Positions 30,463-39,893 of a stretch of 64,000 nt of DNA are shown piece by piece. The translations under genes were made by a program, and so were the position numbers. The notes below the pieces were generated by a model, which worked only from the letters and a program-made list of their open reading frames with translations, was not told where the DNA came from and searched no databases. Every line of letters starts with the position of its first letter. Positions within the stretch are counted from its first letter, which is position 1. Origin of the DNA: Mycobacterium paraense (GTDB lineage Bacteria; Actinomycetota; Actinomycetes; Mycobacteriales; Mycobacteriaceae); assembly GCF_002101815.1 (NCBI RefSeq), contig NZ_LQPM01000011.1, forward strand, positions 1-64,000, given 5' to 3'.

Positions 30463-31494
30463 GTGCGACTTTCCGTCCTTGACCTCGTCCCGGTGCGCAG
30501 CGACCAGACCACCGGCGACGCGCTGGCGGCCACCGTCGAGCTCGCCCAGGCCGCCGACCGGCTGGGCTTCACCCGCTATTGGGTCGCCGAGCACCACAAC
30601 ATGCCGTCCGTGGGCGCCACCAGCCCGCCGGTGCTGATCGCCTACCTGGCCGCGCAGACGTCGCAGCTGCGGCTGGGGTCGGGCGGCGTGATGCTGCCCA
30701 ACCACGCGCCGCTCGCGGTCGCCGAGCAGTTCGCGCTGCTGGAGGCGGCCGCCCCCGGCCGCATCGACCTGGGCATCGGGCGGGCGCCCGGCTCCGACCC
30801 GGTGACCTCGTACGCCCTGCGCGGCAGCCGCGGCGACGAGGACATCGAGCGCTTCCCCGACTACCTCGACGACGTGGCCGCGCTGATGAGCGCGCGCGGC
30901 GTGGTGGTGCCGCTGCGGTCGGGGGACTACCGGCTGAAGGCCACCCCCGCCGCGGCGAGCGAGCCGCGGCTGTGGCTGCTGGGCTCGTCGATGTACTCGG
31001 CTCACCTGGCCGCGGCCAAGGGCCTGCCGTACGTGTTCGCGCACCACTTCTCCGGCCAGGGGACCGAGGAGGCGCTGGAGGTCTACCGCTCGCGGTTCAA
31101 GCCGAGCAAGCTGACCGCCGAGCCGGTGACGTTCCTGACCGTCAACGCCGCGGTGGCCGAAACCCGCGACGAGGCAACGGCTTTGATGCTGCCGAACCTG
31201 CAGATGATGGCAAGACTAAGGACCGGGCAGCCGCTCGGGCCGGTGCCGCTGGTCGAGGAGGCCGAAGTCGCGCAGCTGACCCAACAGCAGCAACACATCG
31301 TGGAAAGCGGGCTCAAGCGGGCCGTCCTCGACACGCCTGCCGAGGCCGCCGAGCAGGTGCGGGCGCTCGCCGACCGGTTCGGCGTCGACGAGGTCATGGT
31401 CCACCCGGTCGCCTCGGCCCACCTTGGCACCGACCCGGCCACCGCACCCGCGCGCGTCAAAACCTTGGAACTGCTGGCCAAGGAGCTGTTCTGA
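30463..31494 (+). CDS. Luciferase-like flavin-dependent oxidoreductase (LLM class)
   Basis: TIM-barrel flavoenzyme of about 343 residues. Typical family stretches are LGFTRYWVAEHHNMPSVG, then LGSGGVMLPNHAPLAVAEQF and LGIGRAPGSDP. It resembles the YhbW-like FMN group rather than the F420-dependent reductases, though the cofactor cannot be decided by eye. Substrate unknown. The family normally begins (M/V)RLSVLD, which favours the GTG at 30463; an ATG at 30439 in the same frame is possible. I recall no equivalent here in M. tuberculosis. It converges on the GGDEF/EAL gene with four bases between the stops. Confidence 0.88.
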   Translation: MRLSVLDLVPVRSDQTTGDALAATVELAQAADRLGFTRYWVAEHHNMPSVGATSPPVLIAYLAAQTSQLRLGSGGVMLPNHAPLAVAEQFALLEAAAPGRIDLGIGRAPGSDPVTSYALRGSRGDEDIERFPDYLDDVAALMSARGVVVPLRSGDYRLKATPAAASEPRLWLLGSSMYSAHLAAAKGLPYVFAHHFSGQGTEEALEVYRSRFKPSKLTAEPVTFLTVNAAVAETRDEATALMLPNLQMMARLRTGQPLGPVPLVEEAEVAQLTQQQQHIVESGLKRAVLDTPAEAAEQVRALADRFGVDEVMVHPVASAHLGTDPATAPARVKTLELLAKELF

Positions 31495-31498
31495 CCGG

Positions 31499-34400
31499 TC
31501 AGTCGGTCACGCGCGATTTGCTCCGCTGGGATGTGGGCGCGTGGACGGCGATCCAGTCGCGCAGGTCATCCGGCGGCAACGGCGGGCTGTGCACGAAGCC
31601 CTGGGTGATGGTGCAGCCGTAGCGGCGCAGCGCGCGCAGGGTGACCTCGTCTTCGACCCCCTCGGCGACCAGGTCGGCGCCCAGGCTGCGGGCCAACGCC
31701 ACGGTGGAGCGCACGATCGCAACCGACCGCGGGTCGTGGGCCAGCCGGGACACGAAGACCCGGTCGAGCTTCAGCTCGTCGACCGAGACGTCCTGCAGGC
31801 GGGCCAGCGACGACCATCCGGTGCCGTAGTCGTCCAGCGAGATCCGCACGCCGAGGGCCTGCAGGGCGGCGACGGTGTGGCGCGAGCGCGCCGAGTCGAC
31901 GAGGGCGCTTTCGGTGATCTCGAGGATGAGCGAGTCGGCGGGCAGGCAGTGGGTACGTAGCAGCCCCTCGATGGTGCTGACCAGGTCCAGGTCGAGCAGG
32001 TTCGTCGTCGACAGGTTCACCGCGACGGGCAGCGCCATGCCCTCGTCGCGCCACGAGCGGACCTGCTTGAGGGCAAGGTTGATCGCCCGGTTGGCGACCT
32101 GGCGCATCAGCCCGGCGCGTTCGGCGGCGCACAGGAATTCCTCCGGCAACAGCAACCCGCGGTGAGGATGGCGCCAGCGCATCAGCGCCTCGACGCTGTG
32201 GACGCTGCCGTCGCTCGCGTTGATCTTGGGCTGGTAGTACACCGTCAGCTGCTCGTCATCCAGCAGGGCGGCGCGCAATTCCTCGACGAGGTTCGGGTCG
32301 TTGTCGCGGTACATCTCGTACGCCGGGTCGTACACCGCGATCTTGCTGATTGCGGATTTCGCGTGGGGCATGGCGATCTCGGCGCGATTCAACAGTTCCT
32401 GCGGGTGGTCGCAGTGGTCGGGGCACAGCGCGATGGCGATGCGGGCGTCGACCTGCACGGTGATCGGATCGAGCGCGAACGGTTCGCTCAGGGCCTCCAG
32501 CAACCGGCCCGCCTGGGCGCGCGCGGCGATGAGGTCCGACCCCTCGGCCAGCAGGATGGCGAATTCGTCGTCGTTCACGCGCGCCAGCAGATCGTCGTGA
32601 CGCACGCAGTGCGCCAGGCGGTTTGCTACGTGGCACAACAGCTCATCGCCGAACCGGGCGCCGATCGAGTCGCTGATCTCGTCGAACTCGTAGAGGTGCA
32701 ACAGCAGCAGCGCCCGGCGCGACGGCGCCCCGGGGACCGACAGGGGCCCCGCCGGCGCCGAGTCGGACAGTCCCGTCAGGGCGGTCGCCAGCGACCGCCG
32801 GTTGGGCAGGGCGGTCAGCTCGTCGGTCATGGCCTGCTTGTGCCGTTCGGCCAGCATGCTCACGTCGCGGAACGTCGCCGAGAATCGCGCCGCGACCGCG
32901 ATCAGGCTCAACGCGGCCAAAGCCGTTGCCAGCCTTGAGTTGTGCCCGACGACGGCGACCGCGAGCGCCACGACGGTGCACACCACGGGCACGGCGTAGG
33001 AGCCCACCCCGCGTTTCGGGGCGGGCGCGGTCGACGTCCAGGGCGCCCAGCTCGCCATGGCCACCAGGAGCGACGCGGCGGGCCACAGCGCGTCGAGCGT
33101 CGTGCCGACCCGGTAGGTGCCCTCGGCCGTCTCGAAGAGATACGCCGTGTCGGCGACGGCAAAGGCGACGAACCCCACGACCAGCAGCCCCCAGCGCAAT
33201 CCCTTGCGCCAGCCCAGGATCGGCAGCATGCCCGCGGTCACCGCCAACAGGATCAGATCCCCCCACGGATAGATCAGCCCCACCAGCACGGTCGCCGGTG
33301 CGCGGACCGCGGCCGCATGGATCGGCCCCGCCCGCAGCGACACGCCCACCGCGGCCGCGGCCAACGCGCACACCAGCGCATCGAGCCGGATCGGCAGCGG
33401 CACCGACCTCAGCCGCGACCGCATGAGCAGCAGCAGCCCGGCGTACACGAAGGGGTAGAACAACAGGTACTCCGGATCGGCCGCCGAGGGTGACTGGCCC
33501 TCCGGCACCCACGTGACGTAGACGATGTCACCGATCGCCGACACCGCCATGCCGACCGCGATCAACAGCCAGGCGAGCCGGTCGGCCGTGACGCGGTATG
33601 CCCTAACGCCGATCAGCGCCGCGGCCGACAGGTTCAGCGTGGGATAGAGGAATTTTGCGAAGAACGCGTTGCGCGCGGCGCCGGGATCCACCACGCTCGT
33701 CAGGGCGAACGCCGCCACGCCGATCCCCAACGCGGCCAAGGCGATCCGGATGTACGCCGGCGGCCACCGCATCCCCGGCGGGGTGTCGTGCGTGCGCTCC
33801 CGCGGTGAGGTCGCGGCCTCGGCGATCGGCGCCAGCGATCGCGCCAGCCTCGTGTGGGTGCCGAACGCGCCCGCCGGAGCCGGGGTGGCCGCCCGGTCCA
33901 CCCCCGCCGCGGCCGATCCCGGCGACTCCGCGGATTCGGAGAACGCGTAGGGGAAGGGCAGGTCGGGCACGAAGCCTCGAATGCATTGGCCGCCTTCGCG
34001 TTTGGCGGCGTACATGGCCAGGTCGGCGCGCTGCAGGAGCTGGTCGACGGTGCAGTTCGACGCGGCGTCGGCCACGGTGAAGCCGATGCTGGGCCGGACC
34101 TCGATGGGGACGCCGTCGATCACGATCGCCGTGCCGAACGCGTCGAGAACCCGGTCCGCGGCGGCCTGGGATTCGTCGACCGAGGCCTCGATGAGGACGG
34201 CGAATTCGTCGCCGCCGAGGCGGGCCACGATGCCGGTGTCACCCAGCGCGGCGGTGAGCCGGCCGGCCACCCGGACGAGAAGCTCGTCGCCCGCCGGGTG
34301 GCCCAGGGCGTCGTTGACCGCTTTGAAGTTGTCGAGGTCGAGGCACAGCACGGCGATGGGCCCGCCGGCGCGGCGCTGCCGGGCGACCGCCTGTTCCAGG

Positions 34401-35461
34401 CGATGCAGGAAGTACGCCCGGTTGGCGAGGCCGGTCAGGCTGTCGCGGAACGCTTCCCGGGCGACCTCGGTGAGCAGGCCCTGGTTTTCGACGAGCACGA
34501 TGAACTGCCGGGCGAGCACCGCGGCGACGAGGATCCCCAGCGCGGCGAGCAACGGCCCGTGCGCCATCAGGCCCACCGCCTGGCCCAGGCCGACCGCGGC
34601 GGCCAGCATGAGCGGCAGGTAGGGCAGCCACAGCAGGGCGGGGGACATGATCTCGGTCCGGGGGTGGTCGGTGCCGGTTTCGTGGACGCTGGCCAGTCCC
34701 GCCAGCGCGAGCAGGGCGAACCCCGCCACCCGTCCCAGGTCGGTCACGTCGCCCAGGTGGTAGCTGCCCACCCCGGTCTGAAAAACCATCGCGATGTCCG
34801 CGGCGGCGATCGTCCCGATGCCGCCGGCCAGCAGACCGCGGCTCGGCAAATCGTTGGAGCGGACCCGCGACAGCATCAGGATCGCCGTCGTCAAGATGAC
34901 GACGTCGGCGAAGACCTCGACGAGGGTGGCGAGCCGAGAGCCACTGTCCTCGCGCAGCTGCTGGTCCAGAACGAACACCCACGAGATGACGAACAGCGAG
35001 GTCGCCACGATGAGGCCGTCCAGCACCAGCCGCCGGGGGCTGTGGCGCGACAGGTGCGACAGCAGCGCCAGCGACACCATGGCGCCGAGCGGGTACAAGC
35101 TGAACACGACCTCGGCCACGGCCGGGTGGGTGGCGTGCTCGATCTCCGGGCGCGCCTCGTACCCGGACCAAAGGACCTCGCCCGCGGCCCAGCCCACCAG
35201 CCCGATCAGCAGCGCCAGCCAGCCGAATCTGCGGCGCCCCGTCGAGAAGCGGGCCGCGTAGCCGGCGCTTGCGCCCGCCACCAGCAGGCACAGCGCGAAG
35301 GCGGCCTCGTCGACCGGCCGCGCCCCGTAGGCGCCGCGCCACCGAAACAGCGACGAGGCCACCACCAGCAGCGCCGCGACAGCGTAAACGGAGACCAGGA
35401 GCCAACCCGCGCGGCCGGACAGCCCGAACCGCCGCCACGGATTCCCCGCCCAGCGTGTCAT
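31499..35461 (-). CDS. Membrane GGDEF-GGDEF-EAL cyclic-di-GMP enzyme (1320 aa)
   Basis: Unusually long second-messenger enzyme. Order: membrane module 1 (about 15-325, eight or nine spans), GGDEF domain 1 (about 335-495, RLGGDEF at 414-420), polar linker, membrane module 2 (about 568-865), GGDEF domain 2 (about 875-1045), EAL domain (about 1055-1310). Domain 1 keeps the synthase site but has lost the RxxD inhibitory site (GDTG instead). Domain 2 has NDDEF in place of GGDEF and so is probably inactive, yet keeps RHDD at the inhibitory position. The EAL domain looks complete (EALMRW, NLSTTN, ITES, DDYGTG, DELKLDR, AEGVED). It could both make and break c-di-GMP under membrane-signal control. The ATG at 35461 has GGAG upstream. 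I recall no counterpart at this place in M. tuberculosis. Confidence 0.93.
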   Translation of the reverse strand: MTRWAGNPWRRFGLSGRAGWLLVSVYAVAALLVVASSLFRWRGAYGARPVDEAAFALCLLVAGASAGYAARFSTGRRRFGWLALLIGLVGWAAGEVLWSGYEARPEIEHATHPAVAEVVFSLYPLGAMVSLALLSHLSRHSPRRLVLDGLIVATSLFVISWVFVLDQQLREDSGSRLATLVEVFADVVILTTAILMLSRVRSNDLPSRGLLAGGIGTIAAADIAMVFQTGVGSYHLGDVTDLGRVAGFALLALAGLASVHETGTDHPRTEIMSPALLWLPYLPLMLAAAVGLGQAVGLMAHGPLLAALGILVAAVLARQFIVLVENQGLLTEVAREAFRDSLTGLANRAYFLHRLEQAVARQRRAGGPIAVLCLDLDNFKAVNDALGHPAGDELLVRVAGRLTAALGDTGIVARLGGDEFAVLIEASVDESQAAADRVLDAFGTAIVIDGVPIEVRPSIGFTVADAASNCTVDQLLQRADLAMYAAKREGGQCIRGFVPDLPFPYAFSESAESPGSAAAGVDRAATPAPAGAFGTHTRLARSLAPIAEAATSPRERTHDTPPGMRWPPAYIRIALAALGIGVAAFALTSVVDPGAARNAFFAKFLYPTLNLSAAALIGVRAYRVTADRLAWLLIAVGMAVSAIGDIVYVTWVPEGQSPSAADPEYLLFYPFVYAGLLLLMRSRLRSVPLPIRLDALVCALAAAAVGVSLRAGPIHAAAVRAPATVLVGLIYPWGDLILLAVTAGMLPILGWRKGLRWGLLVVGFVAFAVADTAYLFETAEGTYRVGTTLDALWPAASLLVAMASWAPWTSTAPAPKRGVGSYAVPVVCTVVALAVAVVGHNSRLATALAALSLIAVAARFSATFRDVSMLAERHKQAMTDELTALPNRRSLATALTGLSDSAPAGPLSVPGAPSRRALLLLHLYEFDEISDSIGARFGDELLCHVANRLAHCVRHDDLLARVNDDEFAILLAEGSDLIAARAQAGRLLEALSEPFALDPITVQVDARIAIALCPDHCDHPQELLNRAEIAMPHAKSAISKIAVYDPAYEMYRDNDPNLVEELRAALLDDEQLTVYYQPKINASDGSVHSVEALMRWRHPHRGLLLPEEFLCAAERAGLMRQVANRAINLALKQVRSWRDEGMALPVAVNLSTTNLLDLDLVSTIEGLLRTHCLPADSLILEITESALVDSARSRHTVAALQALGVRISLDDYGTGWSSLARLQDVSVDELKLDRVFVSRLAHDPRSVAIVRSTVALARSLGADLVAEGVEDEVTLRALRRYGCTITQGFVHSPPLPPDDLRDWIAVHAPTSQRSKSRVTD

Positions 35462-35564
35462 AGCCGCTCCAAGCCGATCCGCGCTTTGCGGTGAGCGTTC
35501 ACCGCGCGCTACAGGAGAATAGCCCGCGGCGGCCTGTCGGGGGCTCTACCTGGCAATATGCTTG

Positions 35565-36020
35565 CTACTTTTTCAGCGGCTTCAAGACGAAGATGGGGAT
35601 GGGCCGAGTTGTCCGGCTTTGATAGCCGTTGTAGCGGTTGCCGTTGTTCTTGTTGACGATGTCCCACAGCCTGGCGTAGTCGGGGTCGTCGGGCCCGACC
35701 TGCCGGGCGGTCACCGCGATCCGCCTTGGCCCGGCGCTGATTTCGCAGTCGGGGCTCTTGCGCAGGTTGTGGTACCAGGCCGGGTTGCGGTCGTCGCCGC
35801 CCTTGGAGGCGACGATCAGGTAGGAGTCGCCGTCCTTGGCGTACGTCAGCGTCGTGGTGCGTGGTCGACCGGTCTTCGCGCCGGTCGTGTGCAACAGCAA
35901 GCTGGGCGGCATCCCCGGTATCCGGTGACCGATCCTGCCGTCGGTCTTGCGGTAGATCGTGTCGTGCAGGCGCAGGAACGGGATCAGCACGAACTGCTCC
36001 ACGGGGGTCAGGTTGCTCAT
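35565..36020 (-). CDS. Deazaflavin (F420)-dependent nitroreductase family protein (Rv1261c ortholog)
   Basis: Small split-barrel protein of 151 residues of the Ddn/FDOR family, which uses reduced cofactor F420. Recognisable stretches are MPPSLLLHTTGAKTGRPRTT and SYLIVASKGGDDRNPAWYHN followed by LRKSP, the usual F420-binding and core elements. The C-terminus has WDIVNKNNGNRYNGYQSRT. Physiological substrate unknown; quinone reduction is typical for relatives. The start was set at the ATG at 36020, which gives a length like Rv1261c; it lies four bases after the stop of the HIT gene, so the two form an operon. Confidence 0.92.
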   Translation of the reverse strand: MSNLTPVEQFVLIPFLRLHDTIYRKTDGRIGHRIPGMPPSLLLHTTGAKTGRPRTTTLTYAKDGDSYLIVASKGGDDRNPAWYHNLRKSPDCEISAGPRRIAVTARQVGPDDPDYARLWDIVNKNNGNRYNGYQSRTTRPIPIFVLKPLKK

Positions 36021-36024
36021 GTGC

Positions 36025-36459
36025 TCAGTCTTGCTGACTCGCGTCGATGCGCGCCACGGCGTCCCGCAGGATCTGCGCGGTGGCCTCCCGATCCGGGTCC
36101 CGACGCACCAGCATCCCCTTGGCCACCGAGAGCTTGTCGCCGTTGCGCCGCGGCAGCACGTGCAGGTGGATGTGGAACACCGTCTGGAAGGCGGCGCGGC
36201 CATCGTTGATGGCGATGTTGGTCGCGTCGGCCAGCTCCGTCGCGCGGGCGGCCCGGGCGATCCGCTGGCCGACGCTCACCATGCCGGCCAGCGTTTCGGG
36301 CGGGGTGTCGGTCAGGTCGACGGTGTGCCGCTTGGGGATCACCAGCGTGTGGCCCCGGGTGAACGGGCGGATGTCGAGGATGGCGAGGTAGTCGTCGTCT
36401 TCGTGGATCTTCAAGGCCGGGGCCTCGCCGGCGACGACCGCGCAGAACACACAGGGCAT
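36025..36459 (-). CDS. HIT-family nucleotide hydrolase/transferase (Rv1262c ortholog)
   Basis: Protein of 144 residues. The zinc-site-like start CVFCAVVAGEAPA and the histidine triad in FHIHLHVLPRR identify a HINT/HIT-type enzyme that hydrolyses AMP or GMP adducts. Close match to Rv1262c including the central RPFTRGHTLV. TACCGT on the minus strand lies exactly seven bases before the ATG at 36459, so translation probably starts at the first base of the message. It diverges from amiB2 across only 47 bases. Confidence 0.94.
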   Translation of the reverse strand: MPCVFCAVVAGEAPALKIHEDDDYLAILDIRPFTRGHTLVIPKRHTVDLTDTPPETLAGMVSVGQRIARAARATELADATNIAINDGRAAFQTVFHIHLHVLPRRNGDKLSVAKGMLVRRDPDREATAQILRDAVARIDASQQD

Positions 36460-36466
36460 GTCGCCC

Positions 36467-36500
36467 ACGGTACTGACTGCCGCGAGCCGCGGGATACGCT
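36467..36500. promoter_or_regulatory. Compact divergent leaderless promoters
   Basis: Minus strand: TACCGT (36467-36472), seven bases before the HIT start. Plus strand: TACGCT (36495-36500), six bases before the amiB2 GTG. Both lie in one 47-base interval, so the -35 regions must overlap the opposite promoter and the two units may compete. Confidence 0.6.
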
Positions 36501-36506
36501 GCCGCA

Positions 36507-37907
36507 GTGGACGCTCGCGACGTGGCCTTCGCCGGCGCGGCCGCGCAGGCGCGGATGCTTGCCGACGGTGAACTGACCGCACCGGACCTGCTGGAAATCT
36601 ATTTAGAGCGGATCGCGCGCCTGGACAGCGAGCTGCGCTGCTACCGGGTGGTGCTGTCCGACAGCGCGCGTTACGAGGCGGCCGAGGCGCAGGACCGCCT
36701 CGACGCGGGGGAGCGGCTGCCGTTGCTGGGCGTGCCGGTCGCGATCAAGGACGACGTCGACGTCGCCGGCGAGGTGACCACGTACGGCAGCGGCGGGCAC
36801 CGTCCCGCGGTGACCTCCGATGGGGAGGCGGTCCGCCGGCTGCGCGCGGCCGGCGCGGTGATCATCGGCAAGACCAACGTGCCCGAGCCGATGATGTTCC
36901 CCTACACCGAGTCGCTGACGTTCGGTGCCACCCGCAACCCGTGGAACCTCAAGCGCACGCCGGGCGGCAGCAGCGGGGGTAGCGCCGCCGCGGTGGCCGC
37001 CGGGCTGGCCCCGCTGGCTCTCGGGTCCGACGGTGGCGGCTCGATACGCATCCCGGCGGCGTGGTGCGGCGTGTTCGGTCTCAAGCCGCAACGCGATCGG
37101 GTGTCGCTGGAGCCGCACGACGATGCCTGGTACGGGCTGAGCGTCAACGGCCCGCTGGCCCGCTCGGTGCTGGACGCGGCGCTGTTCCTCGACGCGACGG
37201 ACACGGTTTCTCAAGTGCCCGGCCCGAGTGGCGAGTTCGCGGCCGCCGCCGCCCGCCACCCCGGCCGGCTGCGAATCGCCTTGAGCACGAGGGGCCCGAC
37301 GCCGCTGCCCGTCCGGGTCGGCAAGGCGCAGCTGGCGGCGGTCCGCGAGGCCGGCGCGTTGCTGCGCGATCTGGGCCACGAGGTCATCGCCCGTGACCCC
37401 GAATATCCGCCGTCGGCCATCATCACCAACTACCTGCCCCGATACTTGCGCGGCATCAGCGACGACGCGGACTCGCTGGCCCACCCGGAGCGCCTCGAGG
37501 CCCGCACCCGCAACCTGGCGCGCGCCGGTGCGCTGTTCTCGGACCGGCGGATGACCGCCCTGCGCGACGCCGAGGCCGAGGTGACCGCGCGGATCCAGTC
37601 GATCTTCGACGACGTCGACGTCGTCGTGACGCCGGGCAACGCGACGGGCCCCTCCCGCATCGGCGCCTACCAACGCCGCGGCGCGGTGTGGACGCTGCTG
37701 GCGGTGGCCCAGCGGGTTCCGTACCAACAGGTCTGGAACCTCACCGGGCAGCCCGCCGCGTCCGTGCCCTGGGACTTCGACGGCGACGGCCTGCCGCTGG
37801 CGGTGCAGCTGGTGGGCCGGCCCTACGACGAAGCGACCCTGCTGTCGCTGTCGGCGCAGATCGAGACCGCCCGGCCGTGGGCCCACCGCCGACCGCCGGT
37901 GTCCTAG
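36507..37907 (+). CDS. amiB2: Amidase AmiB2
   Basis: Amidase-signature enzyme of 466 residues hydrolysing carboxamides to acid and ammonia. The Ser-cisSer-Lys triad is visible: Lys in VAIKDDVD, the cis-Ser in [13 protein letters not shown], and the nucleophile in [17 protein letters not shown]. The length and motifs match Rv1263. The GTG at 36507 is six bases after a -10 element. It lies just upstream of the cyclase gene but with a separate promoter. Natural substrate not known. Confidence 0.95.
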   Translation: MDARDVAFAGAAAQARMLADGELTAPDLLEIYLERIARLDSELRCYRVVLSDSARYEAAEAQDRLDAGERLPLLGVPVAIKDDVDVAGEVTTYGSGGHRPAVTSDGEAVRRLRAAGAVIIGKTNVPEPMMFPYTESLTFGATRNPWNLKRTPGGSSGGSAAAVAAGLAPLALGSDGGGSIRIPAAWCGVFGLKPQRDRVSLEPHDDAWYGLSVNGPLARSVLDAALFLDATDTVSQVPGPSGEFAAAAARHPGRLRIALSTRGPTPLPVRVGKAQLAAVREAGALLRDLGHEVIARDPEYPPSAIITNYLPRYLRGISDDADSLAHPERLEARTRNLARAGALFSDRRMTALRDAEAEVTARIQSIFDDVDVVVTPGNATGPSRIGAYQRRGAVWTLLAVAQRVPYQQVWNLTGQPAASVPWDFDGDGLPLAVQLVGRPYDEATLLSLSAQIETARPWAHRRPPVS

Positions 37908-37926
37908 CGTCGCCTCGGGCGCGTTG

Positions 37927-37932
37927 TACCTT
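37927..37932 (+). promoter_or_regulatory. -10 element of the adenylyl cyclase gene
   Basis: TACCTT ends six bases before the GTG at 37939, the leaderless layout. This decides the start against a TTG at 37924 in the same frame. Confidence 0.55.
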
Positions 37933-37938
37933 GACGAC

Positions 37939-39060
37939 GTGGCCGCCGACGACGACATCGACGATCTGCTCTCGGGGCTCGAGGGCGCCGCGCGCGCCGA
38001 GCGGGCGGAACTGGTCCGGTGGCTGCTGGACCAGGGCGTCACCGCCGACGAGATCCGTGCCACCAACCCGCCGCTGCTGTTGGCCACCCGCCACCTGATG
38101 GGCGACGACGGCACGTACGTGTCCACCCGGGAGATCAGCGAGACCTACGGCGTCGACCTGGCGCTGCTGCAGCGGGTGCAGCGCGCGATCGGCCTGGTCC
38201 GGGTGGACGACCCCGACGCGGTCGTGCACATGCGGGCCGACGGTGAGGCCGCCGCGTTCATCCAGCGGTTCGTGCAATTGGGCTTGGATCCCGAGCAATT
38301 GGTGCTCGTGGTCCAGGTGCTCGCCGACGGCCTGTCGCGCGCCGCGGAGGTCATGCGCTACACCGCGCTGTCGACGATCATGCGGGCGGGGGCCACCGAG
38401 CTGGAGATCGCCCAGGCGTCCAAGGAGCTGGTCAGCCGGATCGCGCCCGAGCTCGGCCCGATGATCCAGCACATGCTGTTCATGCAACTGCGGCACATGA
38501 TGGAGACCGAGGCGGTCAACGCCGCGGAGCGGGCCGCCGGCAAGCCGCTTCCGGGTGCGCGCCACATCACCGTCGCGTTCGCCGACCTCGTCGGCTTCAC
38601 CCGGATCGGCGAGGCGGTATCGGCCGAGGAGCTGGGGCACCTGGCCAACCGGCTGGCCCACCTCGCCCGGGACATGACCGTCCCGCCGGTGCGGTTCATC
38701 AAGACGATCGGCGACGCGGTGATGTTCGTCTGTCCCGAACCGCAACCCATGTTGGACGTCGTCCTGAAGCTGGTGGAGGCCGTCGACACCGACAACGACT
38801 TCCCGCGGTTGCGGGCGGGGGTGGCGGCCGGCATGGCGGTGAGCAGGGCCGGCGACTGGTTCGGCAGCCCGGTCAACGTGGCCAGCCGGGTGACCGCCGT
38901 GGCGCGCCCGGGCACCGTGCTGGCCGCCGACTCCGTCCTGGACGCCCTCGACGGAACGGCGGACTTTGAGGGATCGTTCGCCGGCGCGCGCCGGCTCAAG
39001 GGCATCAAGAGCGAAGTGAAGCTTTTTCGGATCCGCCGCGGGCAGGGCCCTTCCGCATAG
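37939..39060 (+). CDS. Class III adenylyl cyclase with autoinhibitory domain (Rv1264 ortholog)
   Basis: Makes cAMP from ATP. The N-terminal domain (about 1-200) is all-helical and in Rv1264 inhibits the enzyme at neutral pH, giving activation by acid. The C-terminal catalytic domain has the metal aspartates in [10 protein letters not shown] and IGDAVMF, the substrate-specifying Lys in [10 protein letters not shown], and the transition-state Asn and Arg in NVASRV. All appear intact. About 373 residues, slightly shorter than Rv1264 because the C-terminal tail is shorter. Active as a soluble dimer. The downstream gene is the Rv1265 type, reported as cAMP-responsive in M. tuberculosis, which fits the gene order. 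Confidence 0.95.
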   Translation: MAADDDIDDLLSGLEGAARAERAELVRWLLDQGVTADEIRATNPPLLLATRHLMGDDGTYVSTREISETYGVDLALLQRVQRAIGLVRVDDPDAVVHMRADGEAAAFIQRFVQLGLDPEQLVLVVQVLADGLSRAAEVMRYTALSTIMRAGATELEIAQASKELVSRIAPELGPMIQHMLFMQLRHMMETEAVNAAERAAGKPLPGARHITVAFADLVGFTRIGEAVSAEELGHLANRLAHLARDMTVPPVRFIKTIGDAVMFVCPEPQPMLDVVLKLVEAVDTDNDFPRLRAGVAAGMAVSRAGDWFGSPVNVASRVTAVARPGTVLAADSVLDALDGTADFEGSFAGARRLKGIKSEVKLFRIRRGQGPSA

Positions 39061-39271
39061 GCAGGCCCGGGCGACTCTAGGGGGCGTTTGACGCTTAGGT
39101 CGCACGCGGCTGGTTTCCTACCCCGTTTCCCAGCGCTTCGAATCGGTCGCTTCCGGGCCTGCTTCGCTACCAAAAATACAACTCTGAACAGCACCGGACA
39201 AGGGTGCGGACCGCGCGTCCCCGGCGCACCGGGCGCCCTCAACTGTTCGCCCCCGGTGAACGGCATTCCCA

Positions 39272-39308
39272 TACGGTTGTAACGATGTAATCATGTAATC
39301 ATGAAATC
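39272..39308 (+). promoter_or_regulatory. Promoter with tandem start-stop units before the Rv1265-type gene
   Basis: TACGGT (39272-39277) is a likely -10. Seven bases later begin three 8-base near-repeats: ATGTAATC (39285-39292), ATGTAATC (39293-39300) and ATGAAATC (39301-39308). The first two each contain ATG followed at once by TAA; the third is the real start. The rest of the gap, 39061-39271, shows nothing definite. Confidence 0.5.
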
Positions 39309-39870
39309 GCATCACACACACGGACGGCGCTACGGCCGTCCCGGGGGCTGGCAGCAGGCCCACCAGCCCGACGCCAGCGGCGCGGCGGAATGGTTCGCCG
39401 GACGCCTCCCCGAAGCCTGGTTCGACGGCGACCCCACGGTCATCGTCGACCGCGAAGAGATCACCGTCATCGGCAAGCTCGCCGAACCCGAGAACTCCGG
39501 GGAAGAGAGCGAGGCCCGCGCCGAGGGCCGGGTGTCCCGATTCCGCGAGGAGACCCGCTCGGAGCGGATGCGCATCGCCGACGAAGCGCAGGATCGCTAC
39601 GGCCGCAAGGTTTCCTGGGGCGTGGAAGTAAACGGCGAGCGAATCCTGTTCACCCACATCGCCGTACCGGTGATGACGCGCCTCAAGCAGCCCGAGCGCC
39701 AGGTGCTCGACACGTTGGTCGACGCCGGGGTCGCCCGGTCCCGCGCCGACGCGCTCGCCTGGACGGTCAAGCTGGTCGGCGAGCACACCGAGGAGTGGCT
39801 GGCCAAGCTGCGCGACGCCATGTCGGCCGTCGACGACCTGCGCGCCGAGGGGCCCGACCTCCAGTCATAG
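39301..39870 (+). CDS. Conserved protein, Rv1265 type
   Basis: Soluble protein of 189 residues without signal peptide. The N-terminus is His/Gly-rich, a central region is strongly charged (ESEARAEGRVSRFREETR), followed by beta-like stretches (GRKVSWGVEVNGERILFTHIAV) and a helical C-terminus (RQVLDTLVDAGVARSRADA, then WTVKLVGEHTEEWLAKL) that could be a ribbon-helix-helix-like or dimerisation unit. It matches Rv1265 in position; that gene is induced by cAMP and low oxygen in M. tuberculosis. Molecular function not established from this sequence. It converges on pknH with 23 bases between the stops. Confidence 0.85.
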   Translation: MKSHHTHGRRYGRPGGWQQAHQPDASGAAEWFAGRLPEAWFDGDPTVIVDREEITVIGKLAEPENSGEESEARAEGRVSRFREETRSERMRIADEAQDRYGRKVSWGVEVNGERILFTHIAVPVMTRLKQPERQVLDTLVDAGVARSRADALAWTVKLVGEHTEEWLAKLRDAMSAVDDLRAEGPDLQS

Positions 39871-39893
39871 CCCAATGACGAAGCGCGCCTTGG

